Shown here: positions 33,614 through 45,110 of the stretch, in pieces
How positions within the stretch are numbered: the first letter of the stretch is position 1
Layout of the letters: every line of letters begins with the position of its first letter
Translations under genes and position numbers: made by a program
Assembly (NCBI GenBank): GCA_945271295.1
Contig: CALYPG010000008.1
Location: 31,413-95,412, forward strand
DNA: 64,000 nt
Direction of reading: 5' to 3'
Origin: an uncultured Gilliamella sp.
Lineage (GTDB): Bacteria; Pseudomonadota; Gammaproteobacteria; Enterobacterales; Orbaceae
The notes under the pieces: generated by a model
Told to the model about the DNA's origin: nothing
The model's input: the letters and a program-made list of their open reading frames with translations, nothing else
Databases searched by the model: none

Positions 33614-35431
33614 AGATTTTGCCAAGTTGCGTGGCTGATCTACGTCGGTACCTTTAATTAACGCAACATGATAAGCTAATAACTGAGTTGGAACAGTGTA
33701 ATAGATTGGTGCAGTCAGTTCTTCGATATGTGGCAAGTTAATTACCTGCATGGTGTCATCACTAACAAAACCAGCATCCTGCTGGGCAAATACATAAAGT
33801 TGACCACCACGCGCACGCACTTCTTCGATATTAGATTTTAATTTTTCTAACAATTCGTTAGTTGGTGCCATGATAATTACTGGCATATCGGCATCAATTA
33901 ATGCTAATGGCCCGTGTTTTAATTCCCCTGCCGCATAAGCTTCAGCGTGAATATAGGATATTTCTTTGAGTTTTAACGAGGCTTCCATTGCGATCGGGTA
34001 TTCATCGCCACGACCTAAGAATAAAGCATGGTGTTTGTCAACAAATTGCCCAGCCAATTGTTTAATTTTGAGTTCCGCCATTAATACTTGTTCAATACGA
34101 TTAGGCAGAGTTTGTAAGGCATGGACGATAGCTTGTTCGGTACTTTCTGCCATATCATTGAGTCGCCCCAATTTGGCGACTAACAATAATAATACCGTTA
34201 ATTGGGTGGTAAAAGCTTTGGTCGAAGCTACACCAATTTCAACACCAGCTTTGGTTAATAACACCAAATCAGCTTCACGTACCAAGGTTGATGCCGCCAC
34301 ATTACACACTGCCAACGTGCTTAAATAATTATTTTCTTTAGCTAAACGTAAAGCTGCAAGGGTATCAGCAGTTTCTCCCGACTGGGACAAGGTAATAAAT
34401 AAGCTATTTTTACGGCGAGCCGGTTTACGGTAACGGAATTCAGAAGCAATTTCAACATCACAAGGAATGCCGGCTAATGCTTCAAACCAATAACGTGCTA
34501 CCATCCCAGCATTATAAGCGGTGCCACAAGCGACAATTTGGACATGCTCAACTTGTTTAAGAATGGCTTGCGCTTGATCGCCAAGTTCCGATAAATCAAC
34601 TTTACCATGTGCCATTCGGCCTTCAAGGGTATTTTTTATCGCATTGGGTTGTTCATAAATTTCTTTTTGCATGTAATGATTATAACCCGCTTTACTACCT
34701 GCATCATATTTGGCGTCAGACTCCATTGGTGGGCGAGTTACTTGTTTAAAGTTTTTGTCTATAATAGAAACGGTGCGGTGACTAATTAATGCAATATCAC
34801 CTTCTTCTAAAAAGATAAACTGACGAGTGACGGGTAATAAGGCAAGCTGATCGGAGGCAATAAAATTCTCCCCTACGCCTAAACCAATCACTAACGGACT
34901 ACCTGAGCGGGCAGCGACGAGTATGTCTGGATTTCGGGTGTCCATAATCACTGTGCCATAGGCACCACGTAATTGTGGAATCGCTTTTTGCACTGCCTCA
35001 AATAAGTTACAGTCGTCAGTAGCAATGATGTCATGCACTAAATGAGCAATAACTTCGGTATCGGTTTCTGAACGGAATTGGTAACCTTTGGCAATCAGAC
35101 TTTCGCGTAATGGTTCATAGTTTTCAATAATGCCATTATGCACAACTGCAATAAAATCGGAAATATGTGGGTGAGCATTATGTTCAACCGGTTCGCCATG
35201 CGTTGCCCAGCGAGTATGGGCAATCCCAGTTGAACCTTTAAGTGGGTGTTGTTCTACGGCATCTTTGAGTGCTTGCACTTTACCTACTCGGCGAATGCGT
35301 TGTAATTCGCCTTGTGGTGAAATAATCGCTAATCCGGCGGAATCATATCCGCGGTATTCTAAGCGTTTTAACCCTTCTAATAAAATTTCTGCGACGTCAC
35401 GTTTGGCGATAGCGCCAACAATTCCACACAT
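33599..35431 (-). CDS. glmS: Glutamine--fructose-6-phosphate aminotransferase
   Basis: Makes glucosamine 6-phosphate from fructose 6-phosphate and glutamine, the first committed step to UDP-GlcNAc. It has 610 residues, with the catalytic Cys after the start Met ([13 protein letters not shown]), the glutaminase domain to ~240 ([18 protein letters not shown]), then two SIS domains ([32 protein letters not shown]) and the conserved end LAKSVTVE. The 3' end serves as an integration site: the last codons are duplicated at 24442-24428. It follows glmU by 13 bp, one operon. Confidence 0.97.
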   Translation of the reverse strand: MCGIVGAIAKRDVAEILLEGLKRLEYRGYDSAGLAIISPQGELQRIRRVGKVQALKDAVEQHPLKGSTGIAHTRWATHGEPVEHNAHPHISDFIAVVHNGIIENYEPLRESLIAKGYQFRSETDTEVIAHLVHDIIATDDCNLFEAVQKAIPQLRGAYGTVIMDTRNPDILVAARSGSPLVIGLGVGENFIASDQLALLPVTRQFIFLEEGDIALISHRTVSIIDKNFKQVTRPPMESDAKYDAGSKAGYNHYMQKEIYEQPNAIKNTLEGRMAHGKVDLSELGDQAQAILKQVEHVQIVACGTAYNAGMVARYWFEALAGIPCDVEIASEFRYRKPARRKNSLFITLSQSGETADTLAALRLAKENNYLSTLAVCNVAASTLVREADLVLLTKAGVEIGVASTKAFTTQLTVLLLLVAKLGRLNDMAESTEQAIVHALQTLPNRIEQVLMAELKIKQLAGQFVDKHHALFLGRGDEYPIAMEASLKLKEISYIHAEAYAAGELKHGPLALIDADMPVIIMAPTNELLEKLKSNIEEVRARGGQLYVFAQQDAGFVSDDTMQVINLPHIEELTAPIYYTVPTQLLAYHVALIKGTDVDQPRNLAKSVTVE

Positions 35432-35444
35432 AGTTTATTCCTCG

Positions 35445-36821
35445 TTATTTAGTTTTTGTTGGGCGTTTCCAACCGGGTAGCTGTTGTTGCCTAACTCGAC
35501 TTAAGACTAATTCATTGTCATTAACATTACTAGTTACAGTGGTGCCGGCAGCAATAGTAGCACCTTTACCAATGGTTACAGGTGCGATTAGCTGCGTATC
35601 AGAACCGACAAATACGTCGTCTTCAATAATGGTTTTAAATTTATTGGCACCATCATAATTACAGGTAATAGTACCCGCCCCAATGTTGACATTACTACCA
35701 ATGTCACTATCACCAAGATAAGTTAAATGCCCCGCTTTGCTGCCTTTGCCTAAATGCGTTTTTTTGAGTTCAACAAAGTTACCCACATGGGCTTGTTCAT
35801 CAAGTTGGTTACCTGGCCTTAATCTTGCAAAAGGCCCTACAGTACAATTGCTGGCTAATAGAGAATCTTCAATAATGCTATAAGGGCTAATTGCTGAATT
35901 ATCATCGATGCTGCAATTTTTAAGGATGCAGCCAGCGCCAATAAACACGTTATTCCCGAGTTTGACATCTCCTTCAATGATCACATTACAATCAATAGTC
36001 ACATCTTTACCATGAGTGAGGGTACCGCGTAAATCAAAGCGATTCGGATCTAGTAAGGTAACGCCAGCTAATAGTAGTTTATGTGCTTGCTGTTGTTGAT
36101 ATTGACGTTCTAAGGCTGCCAATTGCAACCGATTATTTACGCCTTCCACTTCAAATGGTTGTTGCGGATGCGAGGTTAAAATTTCATAACCATCTTGATG
36201 GGCAAAGGCGATAATATCGGTTAAATAGTATTCTTGTTGAGCATTGTTGTTGGTTAGGCGGGACAACCAATTTTTAAGTAATTTACCAGTAACGAGCATA
36301 ATGCCAGTATTAATTTCATTAATTTTTTGTTGCTCTGGTGAGGCATCTCTTTGTTCAACAATGGCCACAACCTTATCATTTTTACGTTCAATGCGACCAT
36401 ATCCAGTCGGATCGTTAAGTAATACTGTTAATAAGGCAATACCTTGTTTAGGTTTATTGGCAATCAAATTTTGTAAAGTTTGCGCCGAAATAAGTGGTGT
36501 GTCAGCATATAATATTAATATGTCTTCATCATCGTCAATATAGGGTATAGCTTGCTGCACGGCATGCCCGGTACCAAGTTGCTCAGCCTGATAAACCAGT
36601 TGCACCGGTTGATCTTTTAAAGCATGTTCCAGTTGTTCTTTACCATGTCCGTAAACTATATTGATATGATGGGTATTAAGTTGTTGAACTGTATCAATAA
36701 CATGTTGTAACATCGGTTTAGCACCGATTTTGTGTAAAACTTTAGGAAGATTGGAATACATCCGTGTGCCTTTTCCGGCCGCCAAAATAATTGCACTGAG
36801 TTTTGGAGGTGAAATTGCCAT
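35445..36821 (-). CDS. glmU: Bifunctional GlmU (GlcNAc-1-P uridyltransferase / GlcN-1-P acetyltransferase)
   Basis: Makes UDP-N-acetylglucosamine for peptidoglycan and LPS. The N-terminal pyrophosphorylase half has [30 protein letters not shown] and EINTGIM. The C-terminal left-handed beta-helix half has [20 protein letters not shown] and [20 protein letters not shown] chose the ATG at 36821 because TGGAAC lies a few bases upstream. The ATG at 36833 (four residues longer) has no ribosome binding site. Usual length. Confidence 0.96.
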   Translation of the reverse strand: MAISPPKLSAIILAAGKGTRMYSNLPKVLHKIGAKPMLQHVIDTVQQLNTHHINIVYGHGKEQLEHALKDQPVQLVYQAEQLGTGHAVQQAIPYIDDDEDILILYADTPLISAQTLQNLIANKPKQGIALLTVLLNDPTGYGRIERKNDKVVAIVEQRDASPEQQKINEINTGIMLVTGKLLKNWLSRLTNNNAQQEYYLTDIIAFAHQDGYEILTSHPQQPFEVEGVNNRLQLAALERQYQQQQAHKLLLAGVTLLDPNRFDLRGTLTHGKDVTIDCNVIIEGDVKLGNNVFIGAGCILKNCSIDDNSAISPYSIIEDSLLASNCTVGPFARLRPGNQLDEQAHVGNFVELKKTHLGKGSKAGHLTYLGDSDIGSNVNIGAGTITCNYDGANKFKTIIEDDVFVGSDTQLIAPVTIGKGATIAAGTTVTSNVNDNELVLSRVRQQQLPGWKRPTKTK

Positions 36822-36961
36822 AATTAGTTCCATGCTAGTTTAGTAAGTTTACTACTATAATAAAAGTTGTTGGTTAAATCACCCCGAATTTATTAATTTT
36901 TCTCTTAAAAAAAGTAATCTTGGTCAAGACTGAGTATTATTACTAATAAGGAATCAATATT

Positions 36962-37537
36962 ATGAGCACTGATATGAAAGTTTTATTATTGTATACCACA
37001 CATGAAAAGCAGACGCTTAAAATTATGCAACGTATAAAACAACATTTGGATGATAAACTTGATTGTGATTTGCTTGAATTACTGCCAAATTCATCCATTG
37101 ATCTGGCAAAATATCAAGCGGCTTTGCTTGGTTGTTCTATTCGTTATGGATTTTATAGTAAGGTGATGAAAAAATTTATTGATGATAATTATCAAAAATT
37201 AAATAGTATGCCATCGGCCTTTTTTGGCGTAAATGTGGTGGCAAGGAAACCGAATAAAAATACCCCTGAAACCAATTTATATACTAAAAAATTCCTAGCA
37301 AAAATAGCTTGGCACCCAGAATTAACAGCGGTTTTTGCTGGTGCGCTTTATTATCCACAATATAATTGGTTCGATCGCAATATGATCCGCTTTATTATGT
37401 GGTTAGGTAAAGGTGATACTGATGTGACCAAACCAGTCATTGAATATACGAATTGGTCTAAAGTGGATGAATTTGCCACTAAACTTTATACTGAAACGTA
37501 TGGCACTCCTGAAACATCTTTACAAAAAAATCTCTAA
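36962..37537 (+). CDS. hemG: Menaquinone-dependent protoporphyrinogen IX oxidase
   Basis: A 191-residue long-chain flavodoxin that oxidises protoporphyrinogen IX to protoporphyrin IX in heme synthesis, using quinone as acceptor. KVLLLYTTHEKQTLKI is the FMN-phosphate loop region. LLGCSIRYGFYSK, LNSMPSAFFGVNVVARKP and FAGALYYPQYNWFDR match the family. AAGGA lies 9 bases before the ATG. Monocistronic, divergent from glmU. Confidence 0.92.
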   Translation: MSTDMKVLLLYTTHEKQTLKIMQRIKQHLDDKLDCDLLELLPNSSIDLAKYQAALLGCSIRYGFYSKVMKKFIDDNYQKLNSMPSAFFGVNVVARKPNKNTPETNLYTKKFLAKIAWHPELTAVFAGALYYPQYNWFDRNMIRFIMWLGKGDTDVTKPVIEYTNWSKVDEFATKLYTETYGTPETSLQKNL

Positions 37538-37580
37538 TTATTGTCTTTTGCAACACACTAAAGCTATTTTAAAGAAACTT

Positions 37581-37596
37581 TGTGATATAGATCAAC
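37581..37596 (+). promoter_or_regulatory. Possible CRP/FNR-type site before typA
   Basis: TGTGATATAGATCAAC matches TGTGA-N6-TCACA in 8 of 10 half-site positions. A TACAAT hexamer (37615-37620) about 30 bp downstream could be the -10 element. Tentative. Confidence 0.4.
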
Positions 37597-37661
37597 ATTT
37601 CAACTAAAAAGGTGTACAATATCGCGCCTAAAGAATCTGTCTCCTAATTGGGATTTTAATT

Positions 37662-39488
37662 GTGATTGAAAATTTAAGAAATATAGCCATTATTGCGCAC
37701 GTTGACCATGGTAAAACAACTTTGGTTGATAAATTATTGAAACAATCAGGCACGCTAGATAATTTGCGTGGTGATGATAATGAAAGAATCATGGACTCCA
37801 ACGCGCTTGAAAAAGAACGCGGTATTACTATTTTAGCTAAAAATACCGCAATTAACTGGAATGGTTATCGAATTAATATTGTTGATACACCGGGGCATGC
37901 TGACTTTGGTGGTGAAGTAGAACGTGTAATGTCAATGGTTGATTCAGTGTTATTGCTGGTAGATGCTATGGATGGGCCGATGCCACAAACGCGTTTTGTG
38001 ACTCAAAAAGCCTTTGCTTATGGCTTAAAACCAATTGTGGTTATTAATAAAGTTGACCGTCCAGGTGCACGCCCAGATTGGGTAGTTGATCAGGTATTCG
38101 ATCTATTTGTTAATTTAGGCGCGACTGATGAACAATTAGACTTCCCTATTGTTTATGCTTCTGCGCTAATGGGTATAGCGGGGCTGGATCATGAAGTGAT
38201 GGCACCAGACATGACCCCATTATTTGAAGCGATTGTGAAATACGTTGAGCCACCAAAAGTGGATTTAGATGGTCCATTCCAAATGCAAATTTCGCAACTT
38301 GATTATAATAATTACGTTGGCGTAATTGGTATTGGTCGCATTAAACGTGGTCGTGTGAAACCAAATCAACAAGTCACGATTGTCGATAGTGAAGGTAATA
38401 AACGTACCGGTAAAGTAGGGCAAGTGTTAGGTCATTTAGGTTTACAACGCTATGAGGCAGAGGTTGCTGAAGCGGGTGACATTATTGCCTTAACCGGTCT
38501 TGGTGAACTTGGTATTTCGGACACGATTTGTGATAATAGTGCCGTTGAAGCCTTACCGGCATTAAGTGTGGATGAACCAACAGTGACTATGTTCTTTAAT
38601 GTTAACAACTCGCCTTTTGCCGGCAAAGAAGGGAAGTTTGTGACTTCGCGCCAAATTTTGGAACGTTTAAATAAAGAGTTAGTGCATAACGTGGCGCTGC
38701 GAGTTGAAGAAACCCCTGATCCCGATGCTTTTAAAGTGTCTGGTCGTGGTGAGCTGCATTTATCAGTGTTAATCGAAAATATGCGCCGTGAAGGCTATGA
38801 GTTAGGTGTTTCCCGTCCTAAAGTTATTTATCGCGAAATTGATGGTAAAAAACAAGAACCATTTGAACAAGTCACTCTCGATATTGAAGAACAACATCAA
38901 GGTTCAGTGATGGAAGCGCTAGGTTTACGTAAAGGTGATTTAACCAATATGCTACCGGATGGTAAAGGCCGAGTGCGTTTAGACTATGTTATTCCAAGCC
39001 GTGGGCTGATTGGTTTTAGAACTGAGTTTATGACCATGACTTCGGGTACTGGTTTACTTTATTCAACTTTTAGTCATTATGATGATGTGCGTCCGGGTGA
39101 AATTGGCCAACGTAATAATGGGGTATTGATTTCAAACGGTACCGGTAAAGCACTGGCGTATGCTTTATATAGTTTGCAAGATCGTGGTAAGTTATTTATT
39201 GGTCACGGTGCTGAGGTTTATGAAGGTCAAATTATTGGTATTCATACTCGTTCCAATGATTTAACTGTCAACTGTTTAACCGGTAAAAAATTAACTAACA
39301 TGCGAGCATCGGGTACTGATGAAGCAACCACGCTATCACCACCTGTTAAAATGTCATTAGAACAAGCATTAGAGTTTATTGATGATGATGAATTAGTGGA
39401 AGTCACACCATTGTCTATACGTTTACGTAAACGTCATTTAACTGAGAATGATCGTAAACGTGCCTTTAGAAGCAATAATAAAGACTAA
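37662..39488 (+). CDS. typA: Ribosome-associated GTPase TypA/BipA
   Basis: Translational GTPase that helps 50S subunit assembly and stress or low-temperature growth. It has 608 residues starting at a GTG. G-domain motifs are [19 protein letters not shown] and NKVDRPGA. The beta-barrel domain II, EF-G-like domains III and V ([19 protein letters not shown]) and the BipA-specific C-terminal domain ([34 protein letters not shown]) follow. A strong terminator lies after the stop. Confidence 0.97.
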   Translation: MIENLRNIAIIAHVDHGKTTLVDKLLKQSGTLDNLRGDDNERIMDSNALEKERGITILAKNTAINWNGYRINIVDTPGHADFGGEVERVMSMVDSVLLLVDAMDGPMPQTRFVTQKAFAYGLKPIVVINKVDRPGARPDWVVDQVFDLFVNLGATDEQLDFPIVYASALMGIAGLDHEVMAPDMTPLFEAIVKYVEPPKVDLDGPFQMQISQLDYNNYVGVIGIGRIKRGRVKPNQQVTIVDSEGNKRTGKVGQVLGHLGLQRYEAEVAEAGDIIALTGLGELGISDTICDNSAVEALPALSVDEPTVTMFFNVNNSPFAGKEGKFVTSRQILERLNKELVHNVALRVEETPDPDAFKVSGRGELHLSVLIENMRREGYELGVSRPKVIYREIDGKKQEPFEQVTLDIEEQHQGSVMEALGLRKGDLTNMLPDGKGRVRLDYVIPSRGLIGFRTEFMTMTSGTGLLYSTFSHYDDVRPGEIGQRNNGVLISNGTGKALAYALYSLQDRGKLFIGHGAEVYEGQIIGIHTRSNDLTVNCLTGKKLTNMRASGTDEATTLSPPVKMSLEQALEFIDDDELVEVTPLSIRLRKRHLTENDRKRAFRSNNKD

Positions 39489-39532
39489 TTGCTGCTGCTT
39501 TATTGACAATAAACTAATACTAAAATAGAAAG

Positions 39533-39558
39533 CCTCGCTAATTAGCGAGGTTTTTTTT
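39533..39558 (+). terminator. typA terminator
   Basis: CCTCGCTAA / TTAGCGAGG, a near loop-free palindromic stem, followed by eight T. The stop codon of the convergent ferredoxin-like gene lies inside the stem. Confidence 0.9.
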
Positions 39559-40068
39559 AGCTTTAACTCTGGCAATGGCATCGGCAACAAATTGTTTGCG
39601 ATCTTTTAGGGTGTTAGTATTACTATTTGTCATATCATTGGGTGCTAATGACGTAGCAGTGAGGTTTTTCTTGGCTCTTACTCTGGCAATGGCATCGGCA
39701 ACAGATTGTTTGCGATCTTTTGGCGTGCTTGTATTGATGTTAACTGACATTGTCCGTGGGAATAAGATAGTGGGTGGCACCAGTTGATTTTGAGTTAAGC
39801 GTTGCTGTTTTTTCTCAGTTAGTTGTAACTCTTCTTGTTGCGTTAATGCGGTGCCTAAAGTACTTAAAGTAATACAATCGGTTGGGCAGGTATTAACGCA
39901 GTTACTACATGAGGTACAATACTGGGGTAAAATAGTATGTAATACTTGTTTGCTCCCGACGATCGCATCAGTTGGGCAAACACGGATGCATTTGCCACAA
40001 CCAATACAATTTTGTTCGTCGATAAACGCTTTATAAGCTTGTTGCTTTTGCATGATAACTTCTTGCAT
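39538..40068 (-). CDS. Rnf-like 2x[4Fe-4S] ferredoxin with repeated tail
   Basis: A 176-residue protein. Residues ~15-70 hold two 4Fe-4S motifs ([12 protein letters not shown] and [12 protein letters not shown]), similar to the C-terminal ferredoxin domain of RnfB/RsxB but without its N-terminal anchor. The tail has two 38-residue repeats built around [19 protein letters not shown] and [19 protein letters not shown], recalling the repeated helices at the end of RsxC. Its ATG overlaps the fhs stop (TAATG), so it is coupled to a one-carbon enzyme. Likely a soluble electron carrier; partner unknown. Confidence 0.8.
   Translation of the reverse strand: MQEVIMQKQQAYKAFIDEQNCIGCGKCIRVCPTDAIVGSKQVLHTILPQYCTSCSNCVNTCPTDCITLSTLGTALTQQEELQLTEKKQQRLTQNQLVPPTILFPRTMSVNINTSTPKDRKQSVADAIARVRAKKNLTATSLAPNDMTNSNTNTLKDRKQFVADAIARVKAKKNLAN
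39566..39720. repeat. Internal 114-bp direct repeat
   Basis: The stretch ACTCTGGCAATGGCATCGGC and the next ~20 bases recur at 39566 and 39680, an in-frame duplication of 38 codons in the tail of the ferredoxin-like gene. Confidence 0.85.
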
Positions 40069-41768
40069 TAACTTAAACCTACAATATTACCATCTTTGTC
40101 AATATCGATGTGGCGATAAGCCGGATTAGTGCCCAGCCCCGGCATAGTCATAACATTGCCGGCATAAACCCGAATAAAGCCGGCACCAGCCGAAATTGCA
40201 AGGTGACTAATATCAACATCAAAATCAGTTGGTACATTTTTTAAATTAGCATCAGCGCTGATTGACATTGGCGTTTTGGCAATACACAGCGGTAAGTGAT
40301 CAAGCTTTAATGCTTCAATCTCCTGAATATTTTTTAAAGCTTGATCGGATAAATTGGCTTTATTAGCACCATATTTTTTTACCATAGTTTGGATTTTATC
40401 GATTAAAGGCATATTGTCCGGATAAGGTAATTTAATCTCACTTGGCATCTCACAAGCTTTGATAACATGTTGTGCTAGTTTCTCCGTACCTTTACCGCCT
40501 TGAGTAAAGGCTTCACTCACTTCACAAGCGAAGGCTCCATGCTTAATGGCATATTGTTGTAAAAAGGCGAGTTCTTCTTCACTATCATGTGGAAAGCGAT
40601 TAATGGCAACAATCACTTGTAACCCATAACTTTTAGCATTGTTAATATGCCAAGCTAAATTAGCGGCACCGAGTTCAAGTAGTTCAACATTTGATTCGGT
40701 AACTTCTTTAGGTATGGCTTGTCCGGGTTTGACATTATATTTACCACTATTGGATTTTAAACTACGTACAGTGGCAACTAATACTATACACGACGCTTTA
40801 ATACCAGCTTGACGATATTTGATATTAAAGAATTTTTCCATGCCCATGTCTGAACCAAAACCGGCTTCAGTAATCACATAATCGGCAACCTGCATAGCAA
40901 TGCGATCGGCAATTACTGACGAGTTACCATGGGCAATATTAGCAAAGGGACCAGCATGAATTAATACTGGGGTATGTTCAACGGTTTGCATCAAGTTGGG
41001 ATTAATGGCATTTTTCAATAGTACCGTCATAGCGCCAGCAACTTCAAGTTGTTCAGCTGTAATGGCTTCACCTTGGGTATTGTAAGCTAAAATAATGCGG
41101 CCAATACGTGCCCGCATATCGTGTAGATCGGAAGCTAAAGCTAAAATCGCCATTAATTCAGAGGCCGCAGTAATTTCAAAGCCATCACGGCGCTCAATAC
41201 CATTAACACCACCACCCACTCCAACAGTAATATGGCGTAACGCCCGATCGTTATGATCGATAACCCGCTTCCAAACAATGCGATTTTGGTCGATATTTAA
41301 ACGAGGTAGACCGGTTTGCGCAGTAAATTCATCACCAAGGCGATCTTCATGATAAAGCCTGGCATCTAATGCTGCTGAAGCTAAATCATGGGCAGCGGTA
41401 ATGGCATGAATATCGCCAGTTAAATGTAAATTTAAGGTTTCCATTGGTATTACTTCAGCTTGACCACCGCCGGCAGCTCCGCCTTTCACTCCAAAAACAG
41501 GTCCTAAACTTGGTTGCCGAATACAGGCAATTGCTTTTTTACCAAGGTAATTTAATCCTTCACTAAGCCCAATAGTATTAACTGTTTTACCTTCACCTAA
41601 TGGTGTTGGGGTGATTGCGGTAACTAATACTAGCTTCCCTTGAGGTTGGTTTTTATTTGCTTGGATAATGGCTAAATCGATTTTGGCAACATGTTTGCCA
41701 TAAGGTAAAACATAGGCTTCAGGAATATTACATTGGGCAGCAATTTCGGTAATTGGGCGTAAAGGCAT
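40068..41768 (-). CDS. fhs: Formate--tetrahydrofolate ligase
   Basis: ATP-dependent synthesis of 10-formyl-tetrahydrofolate from formate. It has 566 residues, normal for the family. [19 protein letters not shown] is the ATP-binding loop. [35 protein letters not shown] (here [15 protein letters not shown]), [13 protein letters not shown] and [18 protein letters not shown] are conserved. It can feed formate carbon into purine and serine metabolism during fermentation. The stop overlaps the ferredoxin-like gene. Confidence 0.96.
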   Translation of the reverse strand: MPLRPITEIAAQCNIPEAYVLPYGKHVAKIDLAIIQANKNQPQGKLVLVTAITPTPLGEGKTVNTIGLSEGLNYLGKKAIACIRQPSLGPVFGVKGGAAGGGQAEVIPMETLNLHLTGDIHAITAAHDLASAALDARLYHEDRLGDEFTAQTGLPRLNIDQNRIVWKRVIDHNDRALRHITVGVGGGVNGIERRDGFEITAASELMAILALASDLHDMRARIGRIILAYNTQGEAITAEQLEVAGAMTVLLKNAINPNLMQTVEHTPVLIHAGPFANIAHGNSSVIADRIAMQVADYVITEAGFGSDMGMEKFFNIKYRQAGIKASCIVLVATVRSLKSNSGKYNVKPGQAIPKEVTESNVELLELGAANLAWHINNAKSYGLQVIVAINRFPHDSEEELAFLQQYAIKHGAFACEVSEAFTQGGKGTEKLAQHVIKACEMPSEIKLPYPDNMPLIDKIQTMVKKYGANKANLSDQALKNIQEIEALKLDHLPLCIAKTPMSISADANLKNVPTDFDVDISHLAISAGAGFIRVYAGNVMTMPGLGTNPAYRHIDIDKDGNIVGLS

Positions 41769-41879
41769 TTTAGTTCTCGTCTTATGATAATCAGACAGTC
41801 AGTATAAATAATTTAAATAGCCGAATAAAGCACCAATTACGGGTTTATTAATTTTCGGCACAATCAGTGATTATATTGC

Positions 41880-41885
41880 TATAAT
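41880..41885 (+). promoter_or_regulatory. Probable sohB -10 element
   Basis: TATAAT 35 bp upstream of the sohB start codon, followed by an AAGGAT ribosome binding site. No good -35 hexamer is evident. Confidence 0.4.
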
Positions 41886-41919
41886 AGAGCAATCATTCAA
41901 TCAAAAGGATAATAATTAA

Positions 41920-43029
41920 ATGTATTGGTTTTCACAATATTCGCTGTTTTTGGCAGAAACCGCCACCGTAGTGATTGCTATTTTGGCAGTACTTATTTTT
42001 ATTTTAAGTCAAAAGCGAAAATCAGCGACAGTTGCAGGACGGTTGTCTGTCAAAGATATGAGTCAAGAATATGAGCAAATCAAAGATGATATGCTGATGT
42101 CTAGTATGGATGAACTTGAAGCAAAGTTGTTTACTAAAGATCTTAAAAAACAAAAAAAACTGGAAAAGAAACAAGCAAAAGTTGCGGCAAAGCAGAAAAA
42201 GAAAGCCGCGAAAAATAATGAGCAATCTGCTAACCAATCAACTGTAGCAGATCCTGCAATCCCAGCAACAGAGGAAACACCTGATAAAGCAAAAGCTAAA
42301 CTATTTGTTTTGTCTTTCAATGGCAGTATGGATGCGCATGAAGTTGAAGAATTACGTCAAGAAATTACCGCGGTGCTGGCGATTATCAAACCCGAAGATG
42401 AAGTGGTGGTTAAACTAGAAAGCCCAGGCGGTGTGGTTCATGGCTACGGTCTGGCGGCTTCACAATTATTACGCTTCCGAACTCGCAACATTCCCTTTAC
42501 CGCACTGGTGGATAAAGTGGCGGCCAGTGGTGGCTATATGATGGCTTGTACTGCGAACAAAATTGTGGCAGCACCCTTTGCTATTGTCGGTTCCATTGGT
42601 GTGGTGGCGCAAATTCCTAACTTTAATCGGTTACTTAAAAAACATGATGTGGATATTGAGTTACAAACAGCAGGTGAATACAAACGTACCCTTACGATGT
42701 TTGGTGAAAACACCGACGAAGGTCGGCAGAAATTCAAACAAGAACTTGAAGAAACCCATTTATTATTTAAAGACTTTGTTAAAGAATATCGACCAAATGT
42801 GGATATAGAACAAGTGGCAACTGGTGAACATTGGTTTGCCAGCCAAGCTAAAGATAAAGGCTTAGTTGACGAAATTAGCACCAGTGATGATTTTATTTTA
42901 TCTCATTTAGAATCGCATAAAATCATATCAGTAAAATACCAACGTAAACAAAAACTATCAGAAAAGCTGTCTAAAAATGTAGTTAAAGGATTGGAACGGC
43001 TCTTTCTAAGACATGAAAAAGGGCTGTAA
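41920..43029 (+). CDS. sohB: Inner-membrane protease SohB
   Basis: S49-family (SppA-like) protease anchored by an N-terminal membrane helix (about 10-32). A Lys/Ala-rich linker (about 60-110, KKQKKLEKKQAK) precedes the protease domain (about 118-350). The domain has SFNGSMDAHEVEELRQEI, LESPGGVVHGYGLAASQL, the nucleophile in KVAASGGYMMAC and the lysine base in AGEYKRTLTMFG. 369 residues, slightly longer than E. coli SohB because of the linker. Confidence 0.94.
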   Translation: MYWFSQYSLFLAETATVVIAILAVLIFILSQKRKSATVAGRLSVKDMSQEYEQIKDDMLMSSMDELEAKLFTKDLKKQKKLEKKQAKVAAKQKKKAAKNNEQSANQSTVADPAIPATEETPDKAKAKLFVLSFNGSMDAHEVEELRQEITAVLAIIKPEDEVVVKLESPGGVVHGYGLAASQLLRFRTRNIPFTALVDKVAASGGYMMACTANKIVAAPFAIVGSIGVVAQIPNFNRLLKKHDVDIELQTAGEYKRTLTMFGENTDEGRQKFKQELEETHLLFKDFVKEYRPNVDIEQVATGEHWFASQAKDKGLVDEISTSDDFILSHLESHKIISVKYQRKQKLSEKLSKNVVKGLERLFLRHEKGL

Positions 43030-43098
43030 GAGCATCTATAAAATGAAAGATAAATAATATTAAATCACGTTATTTATTGCTCTTATTCTTTATCTATT

Positions 43099-43127
43099 AT
43101 AGGTCGCGCATTGCGAACGCGACCTAT
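43099..43127. terminator. Hairpin between sohB and the polyene operon
   Basis: Perfect 10-bp GC-rich stem ATAGGTCGCG / CGCGACCTAT with a 9-base loop, between convergent genes. It lacks a clear T-run in either direction but probably ends transcription from one or both sides. Confidence 0.55.
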
Positions 43128-43150
43128 TGCATCATTGATAATTCTATTAC

Positions 43151-44377
43151 TTAAATACGTTTGATGATAATTGAGGTATTAATACCACCAAAAGCGAAGT
43201 TATTGGTTTGTAGGTATTCAATGTCTAAATCACGACCAGAACCAACAATATAATCGAGATCACCACATTGAGGATCAACATTATTAAGATTGATGGTTGG
43301 ATGGAACCATCCTGTATGCATCATTTCAATCGATAACCAAGCCTCGAGTGCACCACAGGCACCAAGTGTATGACCAAAATAACTTTTTAATGATGATATA
43401 GGCGTTTTATTGCCATATATATTAGCAACAGCATTACTTTCAGCAATATCCCCTCGTGTTGTGGCAGTGCCGTGAGCACTAATATAACCAATTGCACTCG
43501 GATCTAGACCCGCTTGTTTTAATGATTGTTGCATGCAGTATTGTATTGTTTCTTGCCGAGGTTGGGTAATATGACTTGCATCACAATTGGTGACAAAGCC
43601 GATAATCTCACCATAGATTTTAGCGCCTCGCGCTTTAGCATGTTCGTATTCTTCTAATATTAATGCACCAGCCCCTTCACCTATTACCAGTCCGTCCCTG
43701 TCGCGATCATAAGGTTTTGGCGATAATTTTGGCGTATCATTTTTTTGACTTGTGGCAAATAAGGTATCAAATACCGCGGCTTCAGATGGACACAACTCTT
43801 CAGCACCGCCAGCCACCATAACCGTTTGCATCCCAAATTTTATTGCTTCATATGCATAGCCAATCGCCTGACTGCCTGAGGTACAAGCACTAGACGTGGT
43901 AATTAAACGCCCTTTTAAGCCAAAAAAGAGTCCAGTATTAACCGCTGTAGTATGTGGCATCATTTGGATATAAGTGGTTGCGGTAATATTGTTAGTGTGT
44001 TTTTCATTTAACATGGTGGCAAATGAAGCGACCGGTTGTGTGCTACCGGTTGATGAACCAAATGCTATGCCGGTTTCACCATTAGTAATAATTGGATCAT
44101 TGAGTAATCCCGCTTTCTCTAACGCTATTTCGGTTGCTTTGGTTGATAACAAGGATACTCGCCCCATTGAGCGAATTTTTTTCCTGGTGTAATGTTCAGG
44201 TAATTCAAATTGATCAATAGGTGCACCTAATTTAGTATGTAAACCATCATAGATTTCCCATTCGGGCATATATCTAACCGCATTTTCTAATTTTTTTAAT
44301 CTAGCTTGAATAGTAAACCAATCATTACCAAATGCAGTGACGCCTCCCATGCCGGTGATAACTACTCGTTTTGTCAT
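43151..44377 (-). CDS. Aryl polyene beta-ketoacyl-ACP synthase (distal)
   Basis: A 408-residue KAS II-type ketosynthase (ApeR-like position). The Cys-His-His triad is complete: TSSACTSGSQAIG, ISAHGTATTRGD and KSYFGHTLGACGA. It condenses malonyl-ACP with the growing polyene. Last gene of the 15-gene leftward operon. The start overlaps the reductase gene by 4 bp, and the preceding ATG is confirmed by MTKRVVITGMGGVTAFGND, the standard KAS opening. Confidence 0.92.
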   Translation of the reverse strand: MTKRVVITGMGGVTAFGNDWFTIQARLKKLENAVRYMPEWEIYDGLHTKLGAPIDQFELPEHYTRKKIRSMGRVSLLSTKATEIALEKAGLLNDPIITNGETGIAFGSSTGSTQPVASFATMLNEKHTNNITATTYIQMMPHTTAVNTGLFFGLKGRLITTSSACTSGSQAIGYAYEAIKFGMQTVMVAGGAEELCPSEAAVFDTLFATSQKNDTPKLSPKPYDRDRDGLVIGEGAGALILEEYEHAKARGAKIYGEIIGFVTNCDASHITQPRQETIQYCMQQSLKQAGLDPSAIGYISAHGTATTRGDIAESNAVANIYGNKTPISSLKSYFGHTLGACGALEAWLSIEMMHTGWFHPTINLNNVDPQCGDLDYIVGSGRDLDIEYLQTNNFAFGGINTSIIIKRI

Positions 44378-45105
44378 ACCATCCCTCCGTTGATTGATAC
44401 TACTTGCCGGGTTACATATCCAGCAAGGTCTGACATAAGGTAACTAGCAAGTTCTGCTACTTCTTCAACTTGTCCCATTCGTTTTAAAGGGATCATTTTC
44501 ATAGCTTCTTGTAGTGCAATAGGTTCCATAGCTAAAATACCGGTATCAATTAAACCTGGTGCAATACAGTTAACTGTAATTTTGCGTTTAGCAAGTTCAA
44601 GCGCTAAGGCTTTACTTGCTCCAATTAAACCGGCTTTAGCTGCGCTATAATTAACCTGCCCACGATTACCGACTATCCCTGAGACAGAAGAAATAACAAT
44701 AATTCTTCCACCAGAACGTAATCCTATCATTGGCATAATACAAGGATGTAATACATTATAGAAACTATCAAGATCAGTATGAATAACAGCATCCCAATCA
44801 TTTTCGGTTAAGGCTGGAAAGGCGCCATCGCGAATTATACCCGCGTTATTAACGATGCCATAATACGCACCATGCTGCTCAATGTCCGCTTCAATCACTT
44901 GTTGGCATTGTAAGCGATCACTTACATCAAACTGTAGTAACCGAGCTTCGCAACCAAATTGTTCAATACTTTGTTGGGTATCAACCGCGCCTTGTTTATC
45001 GTTATGGTAATGTATAACAATATTAAAACCATCTTGAGATAATTTTTTGGCTATCGCCTTGCCAATTCCTTTACTAGCACCTGTCACAAGAACCGTTCGT
45101 TTCAT
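44374..45105 (-). CDS. Aryl polyene 3-ketoacyl-ACP reductase
   Basis: A 243-residue FabG-type short-chain dehydrogenase (ApeQ-like position). NADPH site TGASKGIGKAIAK, NNAGI, and catalytic Ser-Tyr-Lys in SSVSGIVGNRG and NYSAAKAG. It reduces the beta-keto group after each condensation. It overlaps the following ketosynthase gene by 4 bp and lies 5 bp after the dehydratase gene. Confidence 0.93.
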   Translation of the reverse strand: MKRTVLVTGASKGIGKAIAKKLSQDGFNIVIHYHNDKQGAVDTQQSIEQFGCEARLLQFDVSDRLQCQQVIEADIEQHGAYYGIVNNAGIIRDGAFPALTENDWDAVIHTDLDSFYNVLHPCIMPMIGLRSGGRIIVISSVSGIVGNRGQVNYSAAKAGLIGASKALALELAKRKITVNCIAPGLIDTGILAMEPIALQEAMKMIPLKRMGQVEEVAELASYLMSDLAGYVTRQVVSINGGMV

Positions 45106-45110
45106 TAATC

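Noticed and set aside
35432..35444. glmS ribozyme or regulatory leader
   Set aside because: Only 13 bp separate glmU and glmS; no room for such an element.
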